Source: Microbulbifer yueqingensis (GTDB taxonomy: Bacteria; Pseudomonadota; Gammaproteobacteria; Pseudomonadales; Cellvibrionaceae). From it: a stretch of DNA of 64,000 bases. Positions 1 through 8,187 of the stretch are shown here, one piece after another. The stretch is from the NCBI RefSeq assembly GCF_900100355.1, contig NZ_FNFH01000003.1, positions 682,001 to 746,000 of the forward strand. Reading direction: 5' to 3'. Each line of letters begins with the position of its first letter. The stretch's first letter is position 1. The notes below the pieces were generated by a model. That model saw only the letters and a program-made list of their open reading frames with translations, searched no databases and was not told the DNA's origin. Position numbers and translations under genes: made by a program.

Positions 1-1369
1 CCTGGGCCTGGGCGAGCAGGTCCTGCTGCTGTGCGTCAGCGGTCAGGGTATTGATCACCGTATTGAAGCTGACCAGCCCGTTGGTGTACTGGGCCGACGA
101 CAGTGCCACCGAGCGGCTCGACGCCGCCGCGGCGCGGCGGTAGCTTTCCAACTGTTCGTGGGATTTCAGGTACGCCACAATCGCATTTTCCACGTCAGCC
201 TGGGCCTGCAGCACGGCCTGGCGGTAGTCCTCCAGCAATTGCTGGAAGCGCGCATCCTGCAAGCGAACATTGCTACGCAGCCGGCCGTAATTGAACAGGT
301 TCCACTGGAAGCCCCCAAACAGGTTCCAGGCTTCACTTTCCCCCTCGAACAGCCTACCGGCTTCCATCGCGCGCGAGCCGATCGAGCCACCGATTGAAAA
401 GGCCGGGTACAGCTCAGCCTCGGCGACACCAATCTGCGGTCCCTGTGCCGCCAGGCGTCGCTCCGCCGCCCTCACATCCGGCCGCTGGCGCAATAGGTCC
501 TGCGGCATACCGATGGCAATCTGCGCCGGGACAACCGGAATCGCGCCCGGCATCCCCGCAAGTGATGTGGCTGCCGCGGGCGGCGTTCCCAGCAGCACCG
601 CCAGCGTGTTCTTCAACTGCTGCAGCGTGGTTTCCAGGCTGGGTACAGTCGCGCGGGTGTTATACAACAGCGCTTCGGCCTGCTCGGCATCGAGCGCGCT
701 GACCTCCCCCGCCTCGAACTTCGCCCGGGCGATGCGCAGGCTTTCTTCCTGCAGGTCGATATTATTCCTGGCCACCTTCAGCCGTGCCTGCGTGGTTCGG
801 ATCGCCACGTACGTCTGGGCAACCTGGGCTACCAGCGAAACCAGGACACCGTCGTAATCGGCCACACTGGCGCCAAGGTCTGCGCTGGCGGACTCAACCT
901 GGCGTCGGAATCGCCCCCACATATCCAGCTCCCAGGTGAGATTGAAGCCAATATCGTATTCCTCGATGATCAGCCCGCTCTCCTTCGTACGCGAGACAGA
1001 ACCGGCCAATTCCTGCAGCTGCGGGTACTGGTTACCGACGGCAATAGCCAATTGCTGCTGTGCCTGCATTACCCTCAAGGCAGCCGAGCGAAGAGTGAGA
1101 TTCCGGTCCAGCGATATGGCCACCAGCTGGTCCAGAACCGGGTCGCTGAATGCATGTTCCCACCAGAGCGGATCGACAGGCTGGCCGCTGTCCAGGCGCG
1201 CACTGCGCTCTTTACTCCAGCTTTCCTCGAGCGGCACCGGCGGGGGCCGATAGTCCGGCCCAAGGGTGCACCCCGCGAGGCAACAGACCAGTACCAGTAG
1301 GGTCCACGGGCTCTCAAGCCTCCGCACGGCCTGTGGCAAGGACCTACTTTCCAGGCGATATCGGTCCAT
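1..1369 (-). CDS. NodT-family outer-membrane efflux lipoprotein (partial; C-terminus beyond window)
   Basis: This is the outer-membrane channel of the efflux operon that continues upstream on the minus strand. I translated it directly, because the gene has no stop inside the window. It starts at ATG 1369, overlapping the end of the HlyD gene by 26 nt. The N-terminus has a lipoprotein signal ending in LAGC, followed by the family-typical GPDYRPP segment and a WWEHAFSDPVLDQLV block. The 456 codons present run to helical repeats near the left edge (LEDYRQAVLQAQADVENAI, then VALSSAQYTNGLVSFNTVI), which are characteristic of the TolC/NodT fold. Complete family members have about 470-490 residues, so only the extreme C-terminus is missing. 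It probably docks on the adjacent HlyD protein. Confidence 0.9.
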   Translation of the reverse strand, partial: MDRYRLESRSLPQAVRRLESPWTLLVLVCCLAGCTLGPDYRPPPVPLEESWSKERSARLDSGQPVDPLWWEHAFSDPVLDQLVAISLDRNLTLRSAALRVMQAQQQLAIAVGNQYPQLQELAGSVSRTKESGLIIEEYDIGFNLTWELDMWGRFRRQVESASADLGASVADYDGVLVSLVAQVAQTYVAIRTTQARLKVARNNIDLQEESLRIARAKFEAGEVSALDAEQAEALLYNTRATVPSLETTLQQLKNTLAVLLGTPPAAATSLAGMPGAIPVVPAQIAIGMPQDLLRQRPDVRAAERRLAAQGPQIGVAEAELYPAFSIGGSIGSRAMEAGRLFEGESEAWNLFGGFQWNLFNYGRLRSNVRLQDARFQQLLEDYRQAVLQAQADVENAIVAYLKSHEQLESYRRAAAASSRSVALSSAQYTNGLVSFNTVINTLTADAQQQDLLAQAQ

Positions 1370-2468
1370 TCTCTTCCCGGGCGGCGGTGCCGCTTTTCAC
1401 CATCACCGATCCGGTGATTCCCACTCGCAGTTCGATATCATCGGGCACGTTGTCCAACACGATTTTCACCGGCACGCGCTGCGCCAGGCGAATCCAGTCG
1501 AAGGTCGGGCTCACCGCAGGCAACAGTTCGTTGCCGGTGCTGCCATCCTGCTGTGAAATCCCGTGGCTGATACTGTCTACCCACCCCGCCAGTGGCCGGT
1601 CCGGATATGCCATCAGGGTAACGACGGCACGATCTCCCGGCGCAATCCGTGCAATGCTGGTTTCCTTGAAATAACCCTCTACCCAGAAGCTGCCGGCATC
1701 GACAATTGCCAGGGCGGCCTTATTGGCGACAGCCTGGCTCCCATCGCGCAGCCTCAGGTTGGTGACGTAACCGTCCACTGGCGCAGTTACCCGGCTAAAC
1801 TCCAGGTTGAGTTCCGCCTGCCGGACGGCCGCTCGCGCAGCCCGGATACTGGCATTTGCCTCGCCGACAGTACCCAGCCGTGCACGGGCCTCTTCCAGGT
1901 CAGCACGGGCCCCGTCGAGCGAAGCCCGCGCCTGTGCCAGCTTCGCCTCTGCCCCCTTTCGCTTTTCCCGCGCTATGGCGTGTTCTGCCTGCGCGCGCTC
2001 CAGCGATTTCCGTGACGTGGCGCGCTGCGGCAACAATTGTCGTTGCCGCTGCAGTTCGGCACGGCTCTTCTCGATCTCGGCATCAATTTCCTTTATGGCG
2101 CTCTCAGCCTGCCAGACAGCAGCCTCGGCTGCCTCAACCTGCGCCGCCGCAACCTGTACCTGCTGCTCAGTGGCCAGGTAGCTATCACCGGTCTTGTCGT
2201 ATTCTGCGCGGGCACGCGCCAGTTCCGTCTCAAAGGGGCGCGGGTCGATCTGGAACAGGAGCGCGCCCCGCTGCACATACTGGTTATCACTCACAGGCAC
2301 ATCCACTACCTGCCCGGTCACGTTGGGCGTCACCTGAATAACCCAGGCTCGCACCTGGCCGTTTCGGGTCCATGGGTTTTCGAGAAACTTCCATACGGCC
2401 AGGAGTACGACCACCATTGCAAGCAGCAGGACCAGCCCGGAAAACAGGTAATTTCTCGCGGCATTCAT
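1344..2468 (-). CDS. HlyD/AaeA-type membrane-fusion (adaptor) protein
   Basis: This is a 374-residue periplasmic adaptor linking an inner-membrane pump to the NodT channel encoded next. One N-terminal membrane helix (residues about 8-28) is followed by a barrel-sandwich half-motif (VTPNVTGQVVDVPVSDNQYV). A long Ala/Glu/Arg-rich alpha-hairpin coiled coil spans about 85-205, and the second half-motif is VTAPVDGYVTNLRLRDGSQ. The order DUF1656, HlyD, with FUSC upstream matches the AaeX/AaeA/AaeB aromatic-acid exporter. The start lies 3 nt after the DUF1656 stop, which suggests coupled translation. Family assignment is firm. The substrate is not visible; hydroxybenzoate-like acids are only an inference from aae. 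Confidence 0.9.
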   Translation of the reverse strand: MNAARNYLFSGLVLLLAMVVVLLAVWKFLENPWTRNGQVRAWVIQVTPNVTGQVVDVPVSDNQYVQRGALLFQIDPRPFETELARARAEYDKTGDSYLATEQQVQVAAAQVEAAEAAVWQAESAIKEIDAEIEKSRAELQRQRQLLPQRATSRKSLERAQAEHAIAREKRKGAEAKLAQARASLDGARADLEEARARLGTVGEANASIRAARAAVRQAELNLEFSRVTAPVDGYVTNLRLRDGSQAVANKAALAIVDAGSFWVEGYFKETSIARIAPGDRAVVTLMAYPDRPLAGWVDSISHGISQQDGSTGNELLPAVSPTFDWIRLAQRVPVKIVLDNVPDDIELRVGITGSVMVKSGTAAREENGPISPGK

Positions 2469-2471
2469 GTT

Positions 2472-2684
2472 TCAGATGCCAATAAAAAAAAGGCCGAACA
2501 GCAGGGTGTATATGATCACCATGCCAATCAGGACCAGGGGGGGACTGGCAAAATACCGAGAGAGTCGATAATGATCGAATGCTCGTGCAGTCATCGTGGC
2601 CGCCCCGAACCCCAGGACAGCGGCAAGCAGCAGGGGGGGCAGGTAAATCCCTCCCAGGGATATTTCATGAGGTATTGGCAACAT
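2472..2684 (-). CDS. DUF1656 small membrane protein (AaeX-like)
   Basis: This 70-residue protein has two hydrophobic segments (ISLGGIYLPPLLLAAVLGF near the N-terminus and LVLIGMVIIYTLLFGLFFI at the C-terminus), the standard DUF1656/AaeX arrangement. I place the start at ATG 2684, because a GTG 12 nt upstream has its GGAG directly abutting it and so no usable ribosome site. The gene lies between the FUSC and HlyD genes, as aaeX does beside aaeAB. The family's biochemical role is unknown; it always accompanies FUSC/HlyD exporters. Confidence 0.85.
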   Translation of the reverse strand: MLPIPHEISLGGIYLPPLLLAAVLGFGAATMTARAFDHYRLSRYFASPPLVLIGMVIIYTLLFGLFFIGI

Positions 2685-2734
2685 TGTGTATCTCACTCCG
2701 TGAGTTGCTGTGCCCTGGCAATTACAGTTCCTTG

Positions 2735-4927
2735 CTAGAAAAAACGCGGTTCACTCCATTTTCGCCAATCAATCCCGCTCAGCTGCTCGGTGAGGGAGGC
2801 CAGTAGCTCACTGACACTCCGGGACACCCCCAGCAGTAATAGTGCCCCTTCCAGCTGACGCCCGTCCGGCTTGCTGCTGGCAGGCGTCCCTGACGCGTCA
2901 TGGTACTGGCGCAGCAGGTTTTCGATTTCCCGCAGTTGTGCACGTTCCCCTGCGCCGGAATTGGCGGGGGCTGGACGCTCCCCCTTCCGGGTAACAGCCG
3001 CCAATCGCTCCAGCGCATCAGCCGCGGCCCCCTGCCAGTTTTCCAGTGCCGCCCCTGTAGCGTTTTTGCCCGCAACATCGCCGGCGTGCAGGCGCGCCTC
3101 CACGAGCGCATTGATACGCGCGGCCAGCGCCTCGCACCAGGCAACCACGGCCCGCAAGTTAGCCTCACTATCCGCTGGCAGGTAGCGCCGCTCAATCACC
3201 CCCGCTAACAGGGAGAGTCTGGCAGGAATCCGGGCGACCAGGTTGCGGTGATAGCGGCTGCGCCAACCGGTGGGTCGGCCCGTGAGGAGCCACGCGCAGC
3301 TGCACATAAACTCCCCGAGTTGGCGCTGGAACATGCGCTCAGGGCGTGGCGAGAAGGGTATATAGGCAGCAAAGGACAGTAGTATCAGCAGGAGAGTGAC
3401 AACGACCAGCATGTTGGCGACAGCGCTGAAGCTGTAAACCTGCGAGTTGCTGATACCCAGCACGGACACGAAAAATGCCAGCGCTATGGACCGCCCGGCA
3501 GCCCTGCGGGGACCGGAGAACAGCAGGCAGATGGCGAACGTCACGCCGAAGATCAATGGTCCCAGCGACCAGAAAGTTGATAAGTGTGGCAGCACCAGCA
3601 GGTAGACGGCCCCGGAACAGAGAATGGCCACGAACACCGGCAGGAATATTTTGCGCGGCGCAACAAAGGGCATTGCCGCCAGTGCAATCGACAGTGAAGC
3701 GGCCAGCGAGAGGATCAGTGGCCCTGCCGGCAGGCCGTCAACGTACAGATAACCCAGGTAAGCCAGCCAGATGGTGAATATTACCCGGGCAACCCCGCCG
3801 AGCCGGTCTGGATCGGGCATCAAGTTCCCCAGCATCCTCGACGCCGCACCCGTGTCGGCCACGGCCGGGAATTTACTATCGCGACTCTTAGCTTCATTAC
3901 TAATCGCGCATGCGGCCAGGGCCACGCTATCCACCTGCTCGGAAACCCGCTGCAACAGCCTCCTGAGGACGGCGACTACAGCCGAATCCAGTAGCCGGGA
4001 ATCGGGTATGCGCGCCGCCTCGACAGCGATCTTGCCGTGTTCTTGCGGCTCGCCGGGCTGTGCTTCCGCGAGGGGACCCGTCAGCGCCTGCAAGCGCCTT
4101 TCAACTCCGGAGCAGTAACTGTCGATACCGGGTAGCAGTTCCCGCAATAGCATGTCATCCACCTGGTAGAGACTTTCGCTCAGCCGCTCCAGTAACCCGG
4201 TCAACTCTGTCGACGATACCAAGAGCTGTTGCCATTCGCGGCGTCTCTCGCGGACCAGCTGGCTGTCTGCAAGGGCCGCATCCAGCAACGGACTGACCGC
4301 CGACTGCGCGTGGACAAGGGCGCTGCGCGCGTTCACCAGTGCCGTTGTTCGCCCGGCGCCGGCAAGCACTGCACGGCACTCCTGAAAAAGCGCCAGCTGG
4401 GCAGAATGTAACCGCTCGAAAGCCTCCCGGAGATCCCCACTACTGTTGCGTGGCCATATCAGCAAGGCCACCAGGGAGTACACCAGGATACCCAGTCCCG
4501 TCTGTTGGGCACGCAGCATTGCGATTTCAAAGGCGCCGCTCTGACTGGTGGCTGCGTTGACGCAGATGATCACACTGCCCCAGCCGCCAACCTGCCAGAA
4601 GTAGGAGTCTTTTGCCCCCAGTGAGAGATAAGTGCACACTCCCAGCCACGATGACAGTGCAGCCATAAACAACCACCGGTCCTGGGGAAAATGCGCCAGT
4701 ATCACCAGCGCAGCCACCACAGCCATCAGCGTGCCCAGCATTCGTAATGCTGCCTTGTTGAGCGACATACCGAGCGACGACTGGCTCACCACTGCCACCG
4801 CGAGTCCCGCCCACGTCGCCTTACCCCAGTCGAGGCTGAGGGTAACGCCATAGACTGACACCACCGCCAGGGCGGTCTTTATTGATTCGCGAGTAGCGAC
4901 GCTCAGTCGGGGCAATTTCAGCACCAA
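2735..4927 (-). CDS. FUSC-family inner-membrane exporter (AaeB-like)
   Basis: This is a large inner-membrane protein of about 730 residues with two six-helix bundles (N-terminal half around LAVAVVSQSSLGMSLNKAAL, second from about VARVIFTIWLAYLGYLYVDG) separated and followed by hydrophilic domains. That is the FUSC/AaeB architecture of aromatic-acid and biocide exporters. The open frame extends to an ATG at 5047 inside the antiporter gene. I prefer TTG 4927 (or GTG 4924), because a GGGAGGA ribosome site sits 6-9 nt upstream and the gene then begins just after the antiporter stop at 4950. It is the transporter component of the DUF1656-HlyD-NodT system. The exact start is uncertain. Confidence 0.88.
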   Translation of the reverse strand: MVLKLPRLSVATRESIKTALAVVSVYGVTLSLDWGKATWAGLAVAVVSQSSLGMSLNKAALRMLGTLMAVVAALVILAHFPQDRWLFMAALSSWLGVCTYLSLGAKDSYFWQVGGWGSVIICVNAATSQSGAFEIAMLRAQQTGLGILVYSLVALLIWPRNSSGDLREAFERLHSAQLALFQECRAVLAGAGRTTALVNARSALVHAQSAVSPLLDAALADSQLVRERRREWQQLLVSSTELTGLLERLSESLYQVDDMLLRELLPGIDSYCSGVERRLQALTGPLAEAQPGEPQEHGKIAVEAARIPDSRLLDSAVVAVLRRLLQRVSEQVDSVALAACAISNEAKSRDSKFPAVADTGAASRMLGNLMPDPDRLGGVARVIFTIWLAYLGYLYVDGLPAGPLILSLAASLSIALAAMPFVAPRKIFLPVFVAILCSGAVYLLVLPHLSTFWSLGPLIFGVTFAICLLFSGPRRAAGRSIALAFFVSVLGISNSQVYSFSAVANMLVVVTLLLILLSFAAYIPFSPRPERMFQRQLGEFMCSCAWLLTGRPTGWRSRYHRNLVARIPARLSLLAGVIERRYLPADSEANLRAVVAWCEALAARINALVEARLHAGDVAGKNATGAALENWQGAAADALERLAAVTRKGERPAPANSGAGERAQLREIENLLRQYHDASGTPASSKPDGRQLEGALLLLGVSRSVSELLASLTEQLSGIDWRKWSEPRFF

Positions 4928-4949
4928 GGTAAGTCCTCCCCTGCCCCGC

Positions 4950-6185
4950 TCACCGGTCGTGGCGGTCGGTTTCGCTGCGCGCGAGCCGGCTGGGCTCACC
5001 GGCGGCCAGCCGGCGGACAAAGGAGTTGGCGGTGAGGCCGTGGGCAATGACGCTCAGCAGGATCGTACACACCACTGTCACTGCGATCGTCCCTCCGCCG
5101 GGCAGCCCCTCATTCAGCACGATTACGCCGAAGACAATGCTCGCTAGCCCGCGCGGACCGAACCAGCCTATGAATAGCTTCTCCGACGTCGAGGAACCGA
5201 CGCCAGCAAGGCACAGGAAAACCGGCAACATGCGCACCACCGTCAGGCTCAGGACTGCATACCAGAACACCTGCCAGGAGAGCAGGTGAAGATAATTCCC
5301 GACCACGCCAGCCCCGAAGGCGACCCAGGTCAGGAGGGCCAGGGTATCCCCGGTCCCCTCCGCCGCCGTCAGGAGCGGCTCTTTCTCTGCCCGGGCCAGC
5401 CAGCCGAACAGCAACCCGCCGGAAAATGCTGCGATGAAGCCGCTACCACCAAGCCACTGCGCGGCGGAAAAGCATCCCAACGCCATGGCCAGTACCGGGA
5501 CCTGGCCCCAGGTCTCTGTGACCCAGCCACACCCTGACGCAGCCCGGAGGAGATACGCCATCAGCAACGTCAATCCCAGCCCCACCAGCAACCCCAGGCC
5601 CAGCTCTTTCAGCACGAGCATGAGCGCAAGTCCTTTGGAGGCCTCCGGTGTCACCGCACCAGAGGCCAGTGCCAGGAATACAAACAATATCGGGACACAA
5701 ATACCATCATTGAGCCCGCTCTCCGCACTGAGCCCCTGGCGGATATAGGGAGGTACCGCGGTATTGGTCACTACCGCTTTGCCCAGCGCAGCGTCTGTCG
5801 GTGCGAGCATGGTCGCCAGTACCGCCACTTCGAACAGGCTCAGTCCGTCGAACAGGAAAGCGCCCACGACAACACCCAGCACAATGGTCAGGGGCAGGCC
5901 CACAAGTAGCAGGCGCCGCGGCACCCTGATCGTCTGCCGCAGCACGCCCAGGTCGGCGTGGGCGGCATCGGTGAACAGCACCAGGGCCAGGGTGAGTTCC
6001 GCCAGCGCACGCATCCCCGCAGAGTCGACACTCAGTTCCAGGAGGCCCAGCCCGTGTGCTCCCAGTAGAAGCCCGCACAGGGTATAAACCAGCGCACCAT
6101 TAATAGGGGTGCGGTCTGCGCGACCGGCAATAAGGCTGTACGCGAAAACAAACAGCGACAGTATCGCGAGGTTTTGGTAATTCAT
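4950..6185 (-). CDS. CPA1-type cation:proton antiporter
   Basis: This 411-residue multi-spanning protein of the Na+(K+)/H+ exchanger superfamily has about 12 hydrophobic segments. It carries the core block LAPTDAALGKAVV followed by GLSAESGLNDGICVPILF, where the acidic residues of the exchanger centre lie, and FIGWFGPRGLASIVFGVIV near the C-terminus. I chose ATG 6185 (MNYQNLAIL), preceded by AGGA; the longer frame upstream encodes hydrophilic, non-family sequence. It is the first gene of the efflux operon, about 23 nt before the FUSC gene. An antiporter co-transcribed with an AaeB-like exporter is not the textbook aae layout. The transported cation cannot be read from the sequence. Confidence 0.88.
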   Translation of the reverse strand: MNYQNLAILSLFVFAYSLIAGRADRTPINGALVYTLCGLLLGAHGLGLLELSVDSAGMRALAELTLALVLFTDAAHADLGVLRQTIRVPRRLLLVGLPLTIVLGVVVGAFLFDGLSLFEVAVLATMLAPTDAALGKAVVTNTAVPPYIRQGLSAESGLNDGICVPILFVFLALASGAVTPEASKGLALMLVLKELGLGLLVGLGLTLLMAYLLRAASGCGWVTETWGQVPVLAMALGCFSAAQWLGGSGFIAAFSGGLLFGWLARAEKEPLLTAAEGTGDTLALLTWVAFGAGVVGNYLHLLSWQVFWYAVLSLTVVRMLPVFLCLAGVGSSTSEKLFIGWFGPRGLASIVFGVIVLNEGLPGGGTIAVTVVCTILLSVIAHGLTANSFVRRLAAGEPSRLARSETDRHDR

Positions 6186-6608
6186 GGCTAATCCTGGCGT
6201 AACAGCGCACTCTTTAGCCCTCCACCCGCCACAGGGCAGCGACCCGGGGGCTGCTCCCAGTCTAGATGAACTTGCGTGCCAGCCTGACTGCTCAATGACT
6301 GCTGCGAGCGAATCGGGCGCCGTGTGCACCTGAGCCACCCGGAGTCTTTAACGATACTATTCTGCTGGCAGTTACCTCGAGCCTCAGGATGTGGCATTCC
6401 AGTGTCCACGATGCCACCCTGAAAAGTCACTGGCCTGGCCGGCGCGCTCCGTTTTGCACTACATTTCAGCCAGGTCTACGGGATTGGCCGCTGTCCCTTT
6501 GAGACGAGTTGAGTGAAGGCCCGGACAGCGGCCCGGCAAAAGCCGCAAGGCACCAGATCGCCTTCACCCCCACTAAAAACCAAACCAGCGCCAATATCGG
6601 ATAGCAAT
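6186..6608. other. Intergenic region, divergent promoters expected
   Basis: About 420 bp separate the antiporter operon (leftward) and the Cys-pair gene (rightward). The region should hold the promoter of the efflux operon. Open frames crossing it on both strands (for example a GTG at 6513 in frame with the next gene) encode low-complexity sequence with no family character. I see no convincing -35/-10 pair, hairpin or RNA gene. Confidence 0.4.
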
Positions 6609-6836
6609 ATGGATCGGTGTGTAATTTGCGGCCGCGAGGCAGAGGTCACAGAAGGCTACTTATATAAAGTAATGTGCAGCGTCTGCTTTGGTGGCAAACC
6701 CTATGCGGTGGAGGGCGAGCTGTGGAAAAGCGGAATTCCTGTCGACGGTAGGCGGGCAGAGGAAATCCTGGGCGAAAAGTTCGCACAGGGGCAGGAGCTG
6801 CCGGTGCTTAGCTGGGACGGCACAGACTACTACTAG
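6609..6836 (+). CDS. Small Cys-pair (putative metal-binding) protein, unknown function
   Basis: This is a 75-residue protein starting at ATG 6609. Its N-terminus carries two CxxC pairs (CVIC at about residues 4-7 and CSVC at about 23-26), spaced like a zinc ribbon or knuckle. The rest is an acidic, Gly/Trp-containing tail ending WDGTDYY. The upstream extension to GTG 6513 reads as non-coding and I left it out. No strong ribosome site is visible. It is convergent with the endonuclease gene, with its stop 31 nt away. I do not recognise the family. Confidence 0.6.
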   Translation: MDRCVICGREAEVTEGYLYKVMCSVCFGGKPYAVEGELWKSGIPVDGRRAEEILGEKFAQGQELPVLSWDGTDYY

Positions 6837-6867
6837 GCAGGGGCACCCTCCCCCGCCATGCCGGTAT

Positions 6868-7731
6868 CTAGCGACAGGAAGCTACTACAAACGGGTTATG
6901 GTTGCCCTGGCTGTGCGCAATGCGCCGGTCCCGCTCGCACTCGGGAACGTCCACCGGATCCGCGCGATTCCAGGCGGCAAAGAGTTTCCGCTGGGCCGGG
7001 GAGATGGACAGCCCGTAGGTATCGGCCATATACATATAGATTCGCGCGATATCGCCGCGCCGGTGGCGCGGGGGCTCTACCGCCCGCTGCTTGAAATCCA
7101 CCCGGAATTCCACCGCCCCGTACTGCCCCGACGGGTAGCCCCCACCCTTGCCGAACTCCATGAAGCGGTAATTGCTGCGATCGCCGTTCAGCTCACCGAT
7201 GGCCGGTACCAGGTTGTGGAGGTCCGCCTCTGCCATGGCAAACAGCGGATCCGACCGGGTGCAGTTGCGCCGCCCACCCTGCTGCCAGCACTGCCGCTGG
7301 TGGCCGATCGCCCAGGCCGGCACCACGTGCTCCCATTCGATGCGGCCAGCGCGATTGGCATTCTTGCGCGGACTGAATCCGCAACTGGACCAGTCGGGAA
7401 CCAGTTTCTTGCCCTCGGCGGCAAAGCGGCAGTTGGAATAGAAGCCATAATGCGTGTCGGGACTGGCGTAAACCTCGTCGCGCAGCACACCCTTGGCCTG
7501 GCGGAAGCTGCGGATGGAGTGGCCGCGGGGCGCGGCAGCCTGTTTTGACTGCAGGAGGGGGGAAGCGGACTGGCTTTCATTGTCGCCGGCCTTGCGGTGA
7601 CAGTGGTACTCCGCCCGTGCGCGGTCGTTGTGGCAACCCCGGGCATCGAGCCCACCGCCATGGGCACCGACATACACAGGGAACAAGAAGAGGACGAACA
7701 GGGCCAGCCGCATATATTTATCCAAAAACAT
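6868..7731 (-). CDS. Secreted endonuclease I (EndA/Dns family) with N-terminal Cys/His motif
   Basis: This 287-residue protein has a signal peptide (hydrophobic run LALFVLFLFPVYVGA) and an endonuclease I catalytic domain. The latter shows GRIEWEHVVPAW, with the catalytic His at about 135, and ADLHNLVPAIGELNGDRSN, with the metal-site Asn/Glu, plus cysteines typical of the disulfide-bonded Vvn/Dns enzymes. These periplasmic or secreted nucleases cut DNA nonspecifically and serve nutrient acquisition or limit transformation. Between the signal and the nuclease lies HGGGLDARGCHND and YHCHR (residues 24-46), a compact Cys/His motif that is not part of the nuclease fold. An alternative ATG at 7713 would give a shorter, more typical signal peptide. 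Confidence 0.9.
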   Translation of the reverse strand: MFLDKYMRLALFVLFLFPVYVGAHGGGLDARGCHNDRARAEYHCHRKAGDNESQSASPLLQSKQAAAPRGHSIRSFRQAKGVLRDEVYASPDTHYGFYSNCRFAAEGKKLVPDWSSCGFSPRKNANRAGRIEWEHVVPAWAIGHQRQCWQQGGRRNCTRSDPLFAMAEADLHNLVPAIGELNGDRSNYRFMEFGKGGGYPSGQYGAVEFRVDFKQRAVEPPRHRRGDIARIYMYMADTYGLSISPAQRKLFAAWNRADPVDVPECERDRRIAHSQGNHNPFVVASCR

Positions 7732-8187
7732 TTAACTACAATGTTTGTGGATTCTGCCGCCATTCAGCCGTTCATGCCAGTCCGGAACTCACAGTGGAAA
7801 TGGAATTGCTGTCACATGGCATCTGGCCCGGAGCAGCCACCGCAACCAGATACAGGACCCCGCAAAAAGGCTGCTGACACTCGTCCTGTCCCATCACACC
7901 GGCATCCCGCCGGGACTCGATTGCATTCCTCAATTCCCAGGCTAATCCTGCCAGGTAGTAGATCCTCTCGGCGACGAAAGCCTGAATCCCAATAAATTTT
8001 TAACAGCCTGCATCCAAACTGCCCCCCGACTCCGTCAGAAGAAGTGGTGGTAACAGGCACGGCTCGCAGCGCCGGCTCCCCCGGCCAGCTAACCGTAGCC
8101 ACCCCCTTGAATTCATGGTTCCATGGAACCCAACTCATACCAGCGACCGCCGCTGGTGTATTTAGCGATCCACGCAAGATGAGACCG
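7732..8187. other. Intergenic region upstream of the RND operon
   Basis: About 450 bp lie between the divergent endonuclease and RND adaptor genes. It contains a 14-bp perfect palindrome near its right end (listed separately) and otherwise no RNA gene or family-bearing reading frame. The adaptor's frame stays open leftward to 8044, but that stretch does not look like coding sequence. Confidence 0.4.
8117..8130. promoter_or_regulatory. 14-bp perfect palindrome, candidate operator of the RND operon
   Basis: The sequence GGTTCCATGGAACC equals its own reverse complement and lies 58 nt upstream of the preferred adaptor start. Palindromes of this size in front of RND operons are commonly sites for dimeric TetR/MarR-type repressors. 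No regulator gene is next to it, so the operator role is inference. Confidence 0.35.

Noticed and set aside
4928..5047. The 40 codons upstream of TTG 4927 as the true N-terminus of the FUSC protein
   Set aside because: They overlap the antiporter 3' end, encode Pro/Ser/Thr-rich sequence without family similarity, and the good ribosome site lies just before 4927/4924.
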